Source: Streptomyces sp. F001
Lineage (GTDB): Bacteria > Actinomycetota > Actinomycetes > Streptomycetales > Streptomycetaceae
Direction of reading: 5' to 3'
Assembly (NCBI RefSeq): GCF_004187715.1
Contig: NZ_QZWF01000003.1
Coordinates: 768,029-832,028 of the forward strand
DNA: 64,000 nucleotides
Below are positions 55,581 through 63,448 of the stretch, one piece after another (positions within the stretch are counted from its first letter, which is position 1; each line of letters opens with the position of its first letter). Below the pieces are notes generated by a model that saw only the letters and a list, made by a program, of their open reading frames with translations, was not told the origin of the DNA and searched no databases. The translations under genes and the position numbers were made by a program.

Positions 55581-55647
55581 GCGGGCAGTCGTGCCTCCCC
55601 CAGCGCCTTGAGGGCCTGGGGGGACCCCCAGGGCGGCACGGGTGGGC
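55581..55647 (+). repeat. Dispersed palindromic repeat, copy 2
   Basis: GCGGGCAGTCGTGCCTCCCC, then a 16-base insertion absent from copy 1, then GGGGGACCCCCAGGGCGGCA and CGGGTGGGC. A second palindromic motif (GGGGGTCCCCCCGC, AGCGAAGCC, GAGAGTGGGG) follows to about 55692. Confidence 0.75.
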
Positions 55648-55837
55648 GATGGGGGTCCCCCCGCTCGAGCGAAGCCGAGAGTGGGGAGGCACCCCGCCAC
55701 GCCGGGCTACCGCTGCGCCCCCGGCCCGTGTCAGCCCACGTCACCCGCCTGATACCGTCCCCGCCAACGGCCGTCATCCACCTGGTCCGCCACCCCCGCT
55801 TTCGTCCAAACCCGTTTCACCGCTGAGAGGTTGGAGC

Positions 55838-56730
55838 ATGCCGGACAACGTCCCAGCAGCCCGGGCCGCCGCCGAGGAGGAGTCGGCCTTCTCGCACCCG
55901 CCCGTCGACCCGACCCGTCGCCGCGTACGGCGACCACCCCGACCAGGTGATCGACTTCTACGCGCCGCGTGGCGAGGCCGGCCCGGGCGGGCCGGCGCCG
56001 CTGGTCGTCGTCCTGCACGGCGGGGCGTGGCGGGCTCCGTACGACCGGCGGCATGTGACGCCGTTCGCGGATTTTCTGGCGCGGCGGGGGTACGCCGTGG
56101 CCAATGTGGAGTACCGGCGCGGGGCGGAGGGGCGGACAGCTCGGCGGTTCTGGTGGGGGCGGCCCGGTCGCCGGACGCTGGCCGGAGACCTTCGACGACG
56201 TCGCCGCCGCGCTGGACGCACTGCCGGCGCTCGTACGGGAGGCGCTCCCGCAGGCCGATCCGCGCCGGACCGTGCTCACCGGCCACTCGGCCGGCGGCCA
56301 CCTGGCCCTCTGGGCGGCAGCGCGCCATGTCCTCCCGGCGGACGCCCCCTGGCGCACCGACCGCCCCGCTGCCCTGCGGGGTGTGGTCGCCCTCGCCCCG
56401 ATCGCCGACTTCGCGGTCGCCGACAAGCTGGACGTCTGCGGGGGTGCTGCGCGACAACTCCTGGGCGGAGGAGTGGAGTTCGCGGAGCGCCGGCCCTACG
56501 CCGACCCCACGCTCCTGCTCCCGACCGGCATCGCCACGACGCTCGTCCAGGGCCGCACGGACATCGTCGTCCCGCAGGCGGTCGGCGAGTCGTACGCGGA
56601 CGCGGCGGCGAAGGCGGGGGAGGTGGTCGGTCTGACGCTGCTGGAGGACGTCGGTCACTTTCCGCTGATCGATCCGGCGGCGGACGCGTGTGCGGTGGTG
56701 GCGGAGGAGATCGCGCAGTTGGCCTGGTAG
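55838..56730 (+). CDS. Alpha/beta hydrolase, probable N-formylkynurenine formamidase (two frameshifts)
   Basis: Read across three frames this is a formamidase/esterase-type hydrolase. MPDNVPAARAAAEEESAF and HPPVDP come first (ATG 55838). After a shift near 55912: YGDHPDQVIDFYAPRG, LVVVLHGGAWRAPYD (oxyanion HGGAW) and RGYAVANVEYRRGAE. After a second shift between about 56125 and 56165: RTVLTGHSAGGHLALW (catalytic Ser), TLVQGRTDIVVP (Asp region) and LEDVGHFPLIDP (catalytic His), stop at 56730. Hydrolysis of N-formylkynurenine would link TDO to kynureninase. The shifts may be sequence errors. Confidence 0.75.
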
Positions 56731-56804
56731 TACCTGAGACGGATCCTGAAGGACCCTTCTCACTGGGGACGACGTGAGCCCCGCCTCCGCCTACCGTTCT
56801 CAAC

Positions 56805-58145
56805 GTGACCGAGACGACCCAGACGCAGACGCCGCCACCCGGAGGCGCAGGCGCGTCGCGCAGCCCCGAGTACCGGCTGGCCATGGGCGCCCTGAGCGGG
56901 CTGCGCCAGGACCTGTTTCACAACGCCTTCGCCTACCGTCCGCTGCCCCGGATGAGCGTCGACGGCCCGCTGACCCGGCGGCTGCCCGGCCGCCTGCGGG
57001 AGTACGCGGCCTGGACCCCGCACGCCGTGATCATCGCGGCGGCCCTGTTCACGCTGCCCGTTTCCACCATCGACACCGGCGGCCCGGCACTGCTGCTCGG
57101 TCCGCTCTGCGTGCTCCCCATTCTGCTGACCATGGTGCGGCCCGTCGGAGCGTTCTGGCTGTCGATGGCCGCCACTCCGGTCGCCGGGGTCCTGGGCGGC
57201 AGCTGGGGCGAGTGGCCGTGGATGGCCGGCGCCTTCGCCTGCCATCTGACGGTGCTGACGGTCGTGGCCATGCGCACCAGGCCGCGCACGGCCGCGTGGA
57301 TGTGGGCGCTGACAGCGGCCTACGGCCTCGTGGCCGAGGCCGGTTTCGGCCCGAGCTACTACTACGGCACGAACGTCGGCCCCATGCTGGTCGTCTCCGC
57401 GATGGTCCTGCTCTGCGTCGCCGTCTGGCACATCCGCCGCGAGGCCAAGCAGGAGGTCACCGCCCAACAGACCGAGACCGCCCACGAGCGCTCCCGGCGC
57501 GCCCTCCTGGAGGAGCGCACGACGATCGCCCGCGAGCTGCACGACGTCGTCGCCCACCACATGTCGGTGGTCGCCATCCAGGCGGAGGCCGCGCCCTACC
57601 GGGTGGAGAACCCGCCGCCGGAGCTGGAGCGGGCCTTCGCCACCATCCGGGAGAACGCGGTGGCGGCCCTCACCGAACTGCGCCGCGTCCTGGGCGTCGT
57701 CCGCGCCGAGGACTACGAGGCCCCCGACGCACCGCAGCCCACGCTCGCCGACCTGGACGCACTGCTCGCCAATGTGCGGGATGCGGGCCTGACCGTGGAC
57801 AAGGCGGTGACCGGAGCGGTGCGCGAACTCCCGCAGGGCGTGGAGCTGTCGGCGTACCGAATAGTCCAGGAGGCCCTGAGCAACACCTTGCGGCACGCGC
57901 CCGGTGCGGACGCCCGTGTCGAGATCGGGTACGTCCTCGGCGGCCTCGGCCTGCGCATAGTCAACGGCCCGCCGCCCGCGCCGGCCCTGATCAAGCCCTC
58001 GCCGGGTGCCGGACACGGCATCACGGGTATGCGGGAGCGCGTCTCCATGCTGAACGGCGAGATGACGGCGGGCCGGACGGACGACGGAGGCTATGAGGTG
58101 GCGGTGTTCCTGCCGGTGACCAGCCTGGGTGAAGGTGACGCATGA
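56805..58145 (+). CDS. NarL/DesK-type sensor histidine kinase
   Basis: A 446-residue kinase from GTG 56805. After a variable N-terminus come about six membrane helices (residues 75-210), a HisKA_3 domain with RELHDVVAHHMSVVAIQ (phospho-His), and an HATPase domain with ELSAYRIVQEALSNTLRHA (N box) and GAGHGITGMRERV. Members pair with LuxR-type response regulators; the next gene overlaps it (ATGA), forming the pair. The signal is unknown. Confidence 0.92.
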   Translation: MTETTQTQTPPPGGAGASRSPEYRLAMGALSGLRQDLFHNAFAYRPLPRMSVDGPLTRRLPGRLREYAAWTPHAVIIAAALFTLPVSTIDTGGPALLLGPLCVLPILLTMVRPVGAFWLSMAATPVAGVLGGSWGEWPWMAGAFACHLTVLTVVAMRTRPRTAAWMWALTAAYGLVAEAGFGPSYYYGTNVGPMLVVSAMVLLCVAVWHIRREAKQEVTAQQTETAHERSRRALLEERTTIARELHDVVAHHMSVVAIQAEAAPYRVENPPPELERAFATIRENAVAALTELRRVLGVVRAEDYEAPDAPQPTLADLDALLANVRDAGLTVDKAVTGAVRELPQGVELSAYRIVQEALSNTLRHAPGADARVEIGYVLGGLGLRIVNGPPPAPALIKPSPGAGHGITGMRERVSMLNGEMTAGRTDDGGYEVAVFLPVTSLGEGDA

Positions 58146-58807
58146 CCATCCGTGTACTGGTCGCGGACGACCAGATGATGGTCCGCGAGGGCTTCTCGGT
58201 CCTGTTGAACGCGATGCCGGACATCGAGGTCGTCGGCGAGGCCGTCAACGGGCGCGAGGCGGTGGAGCGGGTGCGGGAGCTGGCCCCCGACGTCGTGCTG
58301 ATGGACATCCGCATGCCGGAGCTGAACGGCATCGAGGCGACCCGGGAGATCGTCGCCGCGGACGGTTCGGCGAAGGTGCTGGTACTGACCACCTTCGACC
58401 TCGACGAGTACGTGTACCAGGCGCTGCGCGCGGGAGCCTCCGGCTTCCTGCTGAAGGACGCCTCGGCACGCCAACTCGCCGACGGGGTAAGAGTGGTGGC
58501 GGCCGGGGAGGCCCTCCTTGCGCCCTCCGTCACCAGGCGGCTGATCACGGAGTTCTCGAAGCTGTCCGACGCCCCGCGCCTGATGTCCTCCGCGCACACG
58601 GCGTACGGGGACCTCACCGAGCGGGAGACGGAGGTGCTGGTGCTGATCGCGCAGGGCCTGTCGAACGCGGAGATGGCCGAGCGGCTGGTGGTCGCCGAGT
58701 CGACGATCAAGACCCACGTCAGCCGGATCCTGGTGAAGCTGGGCCTCAGGGACCGTACACAGGCGGCGGTGTTCGCGTACGAGGCGCGGCTGGTGACGCC
58801 GGGCTGA
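58142..58807 (+). CDS. NarL/LuxR-family response regulator
   Basis: A 221-residue regulator: VLVADDQMMVREGF (acidic pair), VVLMDIRMPELNGIEATR (phosphoacceptor Asp), LTTFDLDEYVYQALRAGASGFLLKD (Thr and Lys), then the LuxR helix-turn-helix LTERETEVLVLIAQGLSNAE and TIKTHVSRILVKLGLRDR. It overlaps the kinase gene by four bases. The usual arrangement of the type controls an adjacent transporter or operon; here a P450 gene follows. Confidence 0.95.
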   Translation: MTIRVLVADDQMMVREGFSVLLNAMPDIEVVGEAVNGREAVERVRELAPDVVLMDIRMPELNGIEATREIVAADGSAKVLVLTTFDLDEYVYQALRAGASGFLLKDASARQLADGVRVVAAGEALLAPSVTRRLITEFSKLSDAPRLMSSAHTAYGDLTERETEVLVLIAQGLSNAEMAERLVVAESTIKTHVSRILVKLGLRDRTQAAVFAYEARLVTPG

Positions 58808-58869
58808 GCGAACGCCCGGCCGTCGGACACCCCTGGTCAGACGGCGGGGTCCCGGGCTAGCGTCCGTTC

Positions 58870-60087
58870 ATGGCAGCTGCTTTTGACCTCGCCTTCGACC
58901 CGTGGGACCCGGCGTTCGTCGCCGATCCCTACCCCGCCTACGCGGAGCTGCGGGCTCGAGGCCGCGTGCTCTACTTCGAGCCCACCGACCAGTGGCTGGT
59001 CCCGCACCACGCGGACGTCTCGGCGCTGCTGCGCGACCGGCGCCTGGGCCGGACGTACCAGCACCGGTTCAGTCACGAGGACTTCGGGCGCACGCCGCCC
59101 CCGCCGGAGCACGAACCGTTCCACACGCTCAACGACCACGGAATGCTGGACCTGGAGCCGCCGGACCACACGCGGATCCGGCGCCTGGTGTCGAAGGCGT
59201 TCACACCGCGGACGGTCGAGCGGCTGAAGCCGTATGTGGACGGCCTGGCCGGCGACCTGGTCTCCCGCCTGGTCGAGGCGGGCGGCGGGGACCTGCTGAC
59301 GGAGGTGGCGGAGCCGCTGCCGGTGGCGGTGATCGCCGAGATGCTCGGCATCCCGGAGTCCGACCGTGCCCCGCTGCGCCCCTGGTCGGCGGACATCTGC
59401 GGGATGTACGAGCTGAACCCGTCCGAGGCGGCGGCGACGAAGGCGGTGCGGGCGTCGGTCGAGTTCTCGCAGTACCTGAGGGAGCTGATCGCCCAGCGCC
59501 GCAAGGAACCCGGCGAGGACCTCGTCTCCGGCCTGATCGCGGCGCACGACGAGGGTGACCGCCTCACCGAGCAGGAGATGATCTCGACCTGCGTCCTGCT
59601 GCTGAACGCGGGCCACGAGGCCACCGTGAACGCCACGGTCAACGGCTGGTGGGCGTTGTTCCGCAACCCGGACCAGCTGGCCGCCCTGCGCGCGGACCAC
59701 TCCCTGATCCCGTCGGCGGTCGAGGAGCTGATGCGCTACGACACCCCGCTCCAGCTCTTCGAACGCTGGGTACTGGACGAGATCGAGATCGACGGCACGG
59801 TGATCCCGCGCGGCGCGGAGATCGCCATGCTCTTCGGTTCCGCCAACCACGACCCCGAGGTCTTCCGGAACCCGGAGCGCCTCGACCTCACCCGCAACGA
59901 CAACCCGCACATCTCCTTCAGCGCCGGTATCCACTACTGCATCGGCGCCCCGCTGGCCCGTATCGAGCTGGCGGCCTCGATGCGGGCCCTGCTGGAGAAG
60001 GCCCCGACGCTCACCCTGGCGGCGGAGCCGGAGCGCAAGCCGAACTTCGTGATCAGGGGCCTCGACGGGCTGAGCGTCGCGACCTGA
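58870..60087 (+). CDS. Cytochrome P450 (CYP107-like)
   Basis: A 405-residue soluble P450. The I-helix is LLNAGHEATVNAT, the ExxR pair is in VEELMRYDTPLQL, and the haem loop FSAGIHYCIGAPLARIELA carries the Cys ligand. A Ser-Ala-Gly reading of the usual FGxGxHxCxG is common in this subfamily. In S. coelicolor the P450 in the corresponding region is, from memory, CYP107U1. It needs a ferredoxin partner, not adjacent. The end overlaps a convergent small gene by 35 bp. Confidence 0.92.
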   Translation: MAAAFDLAFDPWDPAFVADPYPAYAELRARGRVLYFEPTDQWLVPHHADVSALLRDRRLGRTYQHRFSHEDFGRTPPPPEHEPFHTLNDHGMLDLEPPDHTRIRRLVSKAFTPRTVERLKPYVDGLAGDLVSRLVEAGGGDLLTEVAEPLPVAVIAEMLGIPESDRAPLRPWSADICGMYELNPSEAAATKAVRASVEFSQYLRELIAQRRKEPGEDLVSGLIAAHDEGDRLTEQEMISTCVLLLNAGHEATVNATVNGWWALFRNPDQLAALRADHSLIPSAVEELMRYDTPLQLFERWVLDEIEIDGTVIPRGAEIAMLFGSANHDPEVFRNPERLDLTRNDNPHISFSAGIHYCIGAPLARIELAASMRALLEKAPTLTLAAEPERKPNFVIRGLDGLSVAT

Positions 60088-60295
60088 CGCGCTGGGCCAG
60101 GGCCCAGACGGCGAGGCCGACCGCGATCCCGCCGAGGATCGCGAGCGGCAGTTCGGCGTAGAGGACCTTCCAGTCCGGGCTCTGCTCGAACCGCCACAGC
60201 CGCCCCCGCACACCGACCGTCCACACGGCGAGCCCCGCACCGGCCCCGGCGGCCACGGTCAGACACCCCAGAGCGGCCTGCGTACGTTCCCCCAT
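60053..60295 (-). CDS. Small two-helix membrane protein, hypothetical
   Basis: An 80-residue protein from ATG 60295 with two hydrophobic segments (CLTVAAGAGAGLAVWTVGV and LPLAILGGIAVGLAVWALAQ), a short loop and a basic C-terminus RRSARRGP. It overlaps the 3' end of the P450 gene by 35 bp. The two clear membrane helices and a gap that would otherwise be 250 bp support a real gene. Unknown function. Confidence 0.55.
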   Translation of the reverse strand: MGERTQAALGCLTVAAGAGAGLAVWTVGVRGRLWRFEQSPDWKVLYAELPLAILGGIAVGLAVWALAQRVRSRRSARRGP

Positions 60296-60337
60296 GCCCG
60301 GGAGGGACGCGCACAGGCCGCCCGAAGGTTCCCACGG

Positions 60338-61945
60338 TCAGCTGCTGGTCACGTCCCGCCGCCGCAGTCCCGCCAGTCCACCGGCCACCAGCACCACCGC
60401 GATCCCGGTCAGGACGGACACCGCGCCCCACTCCATCTCCCCGCCCGGCAGCTTGGGCAGATGCCCGAACGGCGACACGTCCAGCACCGCCTGCGGAACA
60501 TCCAGCGCGGGCCCGATCCACCCGATGAGCAGCACCGCCCCGGCAACGCCCCAGGCGGCCACAGCCAGCTGCGGCGACACCCCGTAGAGCAGTACCGCGA
60601 GCCCGCCGATCACCCAGATCGCCGGCAGCTGGATCAGGCAGGCGCCCAGGATCGGCCAGAACTCCTTGCCGTACCCGGCGGCGAGGCCGAGCCCGGCGAG
60701 CAGCATGATCAGGACGGTGCCGCCGAAGGCGATCAGCAGGTGGCCGCAGGCCCAGCGCAGCCGTCCGACCGCACCGGCCAGCACCGGTTCCGCCCGTCCG
60801 GACGTCTCCTCGCCGTGCAGCCGCAGGACGGACGCGACGATGTACAGGGCGGCGACCAGTCCGAGTATGCCGAGCATCGACGCCAGGAAGGTGTCCGTGA
60901 AGGCCGACTCACCGCCCATACGCTGGAAGATCTCGCGGGCCTGCTCGTTGTCGCCGACCAGGTCGGCCGCGCCCTCGGTCATCGCGCCGTAGACGATCCC
61001 GGCGAGCAGGAAGCCGATGCTCCAGCCGAGCACGCTGCCCCGCTGCAACCGCCAGGCCAGTGCCCCCGCGGTACCCAGCCGACCGTCCGCCGGCCCCGGG
61101 CGGCTCGGCAGGAAGCTCATGCCGACGTCGCGGCGCCCGGCGAGCTCGTAGGCCGCCGCCCCCTGGACGACCGCGGCGGCCGCGAACAGCAGCAGCACCC
61201 ACCACCGTTCGTTCGCGAAGGGCCGCAGGTTCTCCAGCCAGCCGAGCGGCGAGACCCAGGTCAGGAGGGACGAACCGTCGTCCGTCGCCGAGTCGCCCGC
61301 CGCGCGCAGCACGAACGCGGCGCCGAGCACCGCGGCCGTCAGCCCGCGTGCCAGTCGCGCGCTCTCCGTGAACTGGGCGACGATCGCGGCCATCGTCGCG
61401 AACACCATCCCGACGCCGGCGATGCCGAGCCCGAGAGCCAGCGCCCCCGAGGCTCCCTGACCGGCCAGACCCCCGGCGATCAGCAGCGCGAGCACCGCAT
61501 TGGCGACCGCCGCCGCGAGCAGGGCCGCGGTCAGCGGGGCGCGTCGGCCCACCATGGCCGAGGAGATCATCTCCTGCCGGCCGCTCTCCTCCTCGTCGCG
61601 GGTGTGCCGTACGACGATGAGCAGGCTCATCACGGCGGCGAGCAGCCCTGCGTACACGCCGATCCGCCAGGCGGTCAGCGCGCCGAACGAGTCGTCGAAG
61701 ACCGGGCCGAGCATGGCGCGCAGCGAGGCGTTGGTCTCCATCTGCTGCAGCAGGTCGGCGCGTTCGGCGGCGGTGCCGTACAGGCTCTTGAGCGTGTTCG
61801 GCATGGACAGCACCATGAGCGCGTTGACGCCGACCCAGATCGGGATCATGGCCCGGTCGCGGCGCAGCGCGAAGCGCAACAGCGTGCCGGTACCGGCCAG
61901 TTGGCGCGAGCCACCGGCCCGTACGGCGAAGGCCGCGGCGGTCAT
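60338..61945 (-). CDS. ABC exporter permease
   Basis: A 535-residue membrane protein with about twelve hydrophobic segments, of the 'exporter of polyketide antibiotics' type: LRFALRRDRAMIPIWVGVNA at the start, REEMISS-like RQEMISSAMVGRRAPL (cytoplasmic loop of the family) and a second half that repeats the first. It overlaps the ATPase gene by four bases, so they form one exporter. The substrate is unknown; a drug or lipid is likely. Confidence 0.9.
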   Translation of the reverse strand: MTAAAFAVRAGGSRQLAGTGTLLRFALRRDRAMIPIWVGVNALMVLSMPNTLKSLYGTAAERADLLQQMETNASLRAMLGPVFDDSFGALTAWRIGVYAGLLAAVMSLLIVVRHTRDEEESGRQEMISSAMVGRRAPLTAALLAAAVANAVLALLIAGGLAGQGASGALALGLGIAGVGMVFATMAAIVAQFTESARLARGLTAAVLGAAFVLRAAGDSATDDGSSLLTWVSPLGWLENLRPFANERWWVLLLFAAAAVVQGAAAYELAGRRDVGMSFLPSRPGPADGRLGTAGALAWRLQRGSVLGWSIGFLLAGIVYGAMTEGAADLVGDNEQAREIFQRMGGESAFTDTFLASMLGILGLVAALYIVASVLRLHGEETSGRAEPVLAGAVGRLRWACGHLLIAFGGTVLIMLLAGLGLAAGYGKEFWPILGACLIQLPAIWVIGGLAVLLYGVSPQLAVAAWGVAGAVLLIGWIGPALDVPQAVLDVSPFGHLPKLPGGEMEWGAVSVLTGIAVVLVAGGLAGLRRRDVTSS

Positions 61946-62850
61946 CGCGCAGCCACCTCGTCACCGATCTCGTCCTGGTAGTGCCGCAGGAACAGCTCCT
62001 CCAGAGTGGGCGGCGTCGACGTCAGGGACCGCACGCCGGACTCGCTGAGCGACTTCAGTACGTCGTTCAGCTTGTCGGTGTCGACCTGGAGGCGGACCCG
62101 CCGGTCCTGGATGTCGAGGTCGTACACGCCGGGCAGGCGGGAGAGCCCGTTGGGCGGACCGGCCAGCTCGGCGGTCACGCTGGTCCGCGTCAGATGGCGC
62201 AGGTCGGCAAGCGAGCCGCTCTCGACCGTACGGCCCTTGCGGATGATGCTGACCCGGTCGCAGAGCTCCTCGACCTCGCTGAGGATGTGCGAGGAGAGCA
62301 GGACCGTACGGCCGCGCTCGCGCTCCTCCTCGACGCAGCGCTGGAAGACCTCCTCCATCAGCGGGTCCAGGCCCGAGGTCGGCTCGTCGAGGATCAGCAG
62401 GTCCACGTCCGAGGCGAACGCGGCGACGAGGGCGACCTTCTGCCGGTTGCCCTTGGAGTACGTCCGGCCCTTCTTCGTCGGGTCCAGCTCGAACCGCTCG
62501 ATGAGTTCCGTGCGGCGCCGCTTGTCCAGGCCTCCGCGCAGACGGCCGTACAGGTCGATGACCTCGCCGCCGGAGAGGTTGCGCCACAGGGTGACGTCGC
62601 CGGGGACGTAGGCGATGCGGCGGTGCACCTCCACCGCGTCCGTCCAGGGATCGCGGCCGAGCACCTGGGCGGCGCCGGAGTCGGCGTGCAGCAGACCGAG
62701 CAGGACACGGATGGTGGTGGACTTGCCGGCGCCGTTGGGGCCGAGGAAGCCGTGGACCTCGCCGGTCTCGACGTCCAGGTCCAGGCCGTCGAGCGCATGG
62801 GTCTTGCCGAACGACTTGTGCAGTCCGGAGACGGTGATTGCCTTCGTCAT
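61942..62850 (-). CDS. ABC exporter ATP-binding protein
   Basis: A 302-residue ATPase: Walker A GPNGAGKST (about residues 37-45), signature YSKGNRQKV in the position of LSGGQ (a common variant in this family), Walker B LLILDEP and the H-loop SSHILSEVEEL. A DUF4162-like C-terminal domain follows. It pairs with the permease that overlaps it. Its promoter region is shared with a divergent MarR/GbsR-type regulator and carries nested inverted repeats. Confidence 0.95.
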   Translation of the reverse strand: MTKAITVSGLHKSFGKTHALDGLDLDVETGEVHGFLGPNGAGKSTTIRVLLGLLHADSGAAQVLGRDPWTDAVEVHRRIAYVPGDVTLWRNLSGGEVIDLYGRLRGGLDKRRRTELIERFELDPTKKGRTYSKGNRQKVALVAAFASDVDLLILDEPTSGLDPLMEEVFQRCVEEERERGRTVLLSSHILSEVEELCDRVSIIRKGRTVESGSLADLRHLTRTSVTAELAGPPNGLSRLPGVYDLDIQDRRVRLQVDTDKLNDVLKSLSESGVRSLTSTPPTLEELFLRHYQDEIGDEVAAR

Positions 62851-62861
62851 TCTTCAGAACG

Positions 62862-62900
62862 TACGCTTCTTTCAGAAACTTGTGAAGTTAAGGAAGCGTA
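62862..62900. promoter_or_regulatory. Nested palindromes between exporter and regulator
   Basis: TACGCTTC (62862-62869) pairs with GAAGCGTA (62893-62900), and inside lies AACTT-GTG-AAGTT (62877-62889). The position, in the 73-bp divergent gap, fits an operator for the regulator encoded next. Confidence 0.6.
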
Positions 62901-62923
62901 TAAATCCCCGATAGGATGAGCGC

Positions 62924-63424
62924 ATGACGGAATCAGCGGAGGTCGGACGGGACGCGGAGGCCGTGTCGAAGTTCGTGGAGGGCTTCGCGGCCCAGCTCGT
63001 CGAGGCCGGGATGCAGCGCATGGCCGCTCGCGTGTTCGCCGCGCTGCTCGCGTCCGACTCCGGCGCCATGACCTCCGCCGAACTCGGCGCACAGCTCCAG
63101 GTCAGCCCTGCCGCCGTTTCCGGCGCGGTGCGCTATCTCGCCCAGGTGCACATGGTCTCCCGTGAACGGGAACCCGGCTCGCGGCGCGAGCGGTACCGGG
63201 TGCACAGCGATCAGTGGTACGAGGCACTGACCAACCGCGACGCCGTGCTCAAACGCTGGGAGCAGACCCTGCGCGAGGGCGTCGACAGCCTCGGCGCCGC
63301 GACCCCCGGTGGGCAGCGGATCGCCGAGACGCTCGCCTTCTTCGAGTACCTGGAGGGCGAGCTCGGCAAGCTGATGGAACGCTGGCGGGAGCATCGGGAC
63401 AAGGAGTTCGGCAGCAGTTCATAG
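62924..63424 (+). CDS. MarR/GbsR-family transcriptional regulator
   Basis: A 166-residue winged-helix regulator from ATG 62924. The DNA-binding part is MTSAELGAQLQVSPAAVSGAVRYLA and the wing REREPGSRRERYRV, followed by a helical dimerisation region. The N-terminal FVEGFAAQLVEAGMQRMAARVF helix matches GbsR/MarR-type repressors of transporters. It is divergent from the ABC exporter and is its likely local repressor, binding the nested palindromes. Confidence 0.9.
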   Translation: MTESAEVGRDAEAVSKFVEGFAAQLVEAGMQRMAARVFAALLASDSGAMTSAELGAQLQVSPAAVSGAVRYLAQVHMVSREREPGSRRERYRVHSDQWYEALTNRDAVLKRWEQTLREGVDSLGAATPGGQRIAETLAFFEYLEGELGKLMERWREHRDKEFGSSS

Positions 63425-63448
63425 ACGACAGGCGCAGGAACAAGGCCC

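Noticed and set aside
56805..62850. Biosynthetic gene cluster around the P450 and ABC exporter
   Set aside because: No core biosynthetic enzyme is present; these are regulatory, transport and a single P450 gene in a conserved chromosomal setting.
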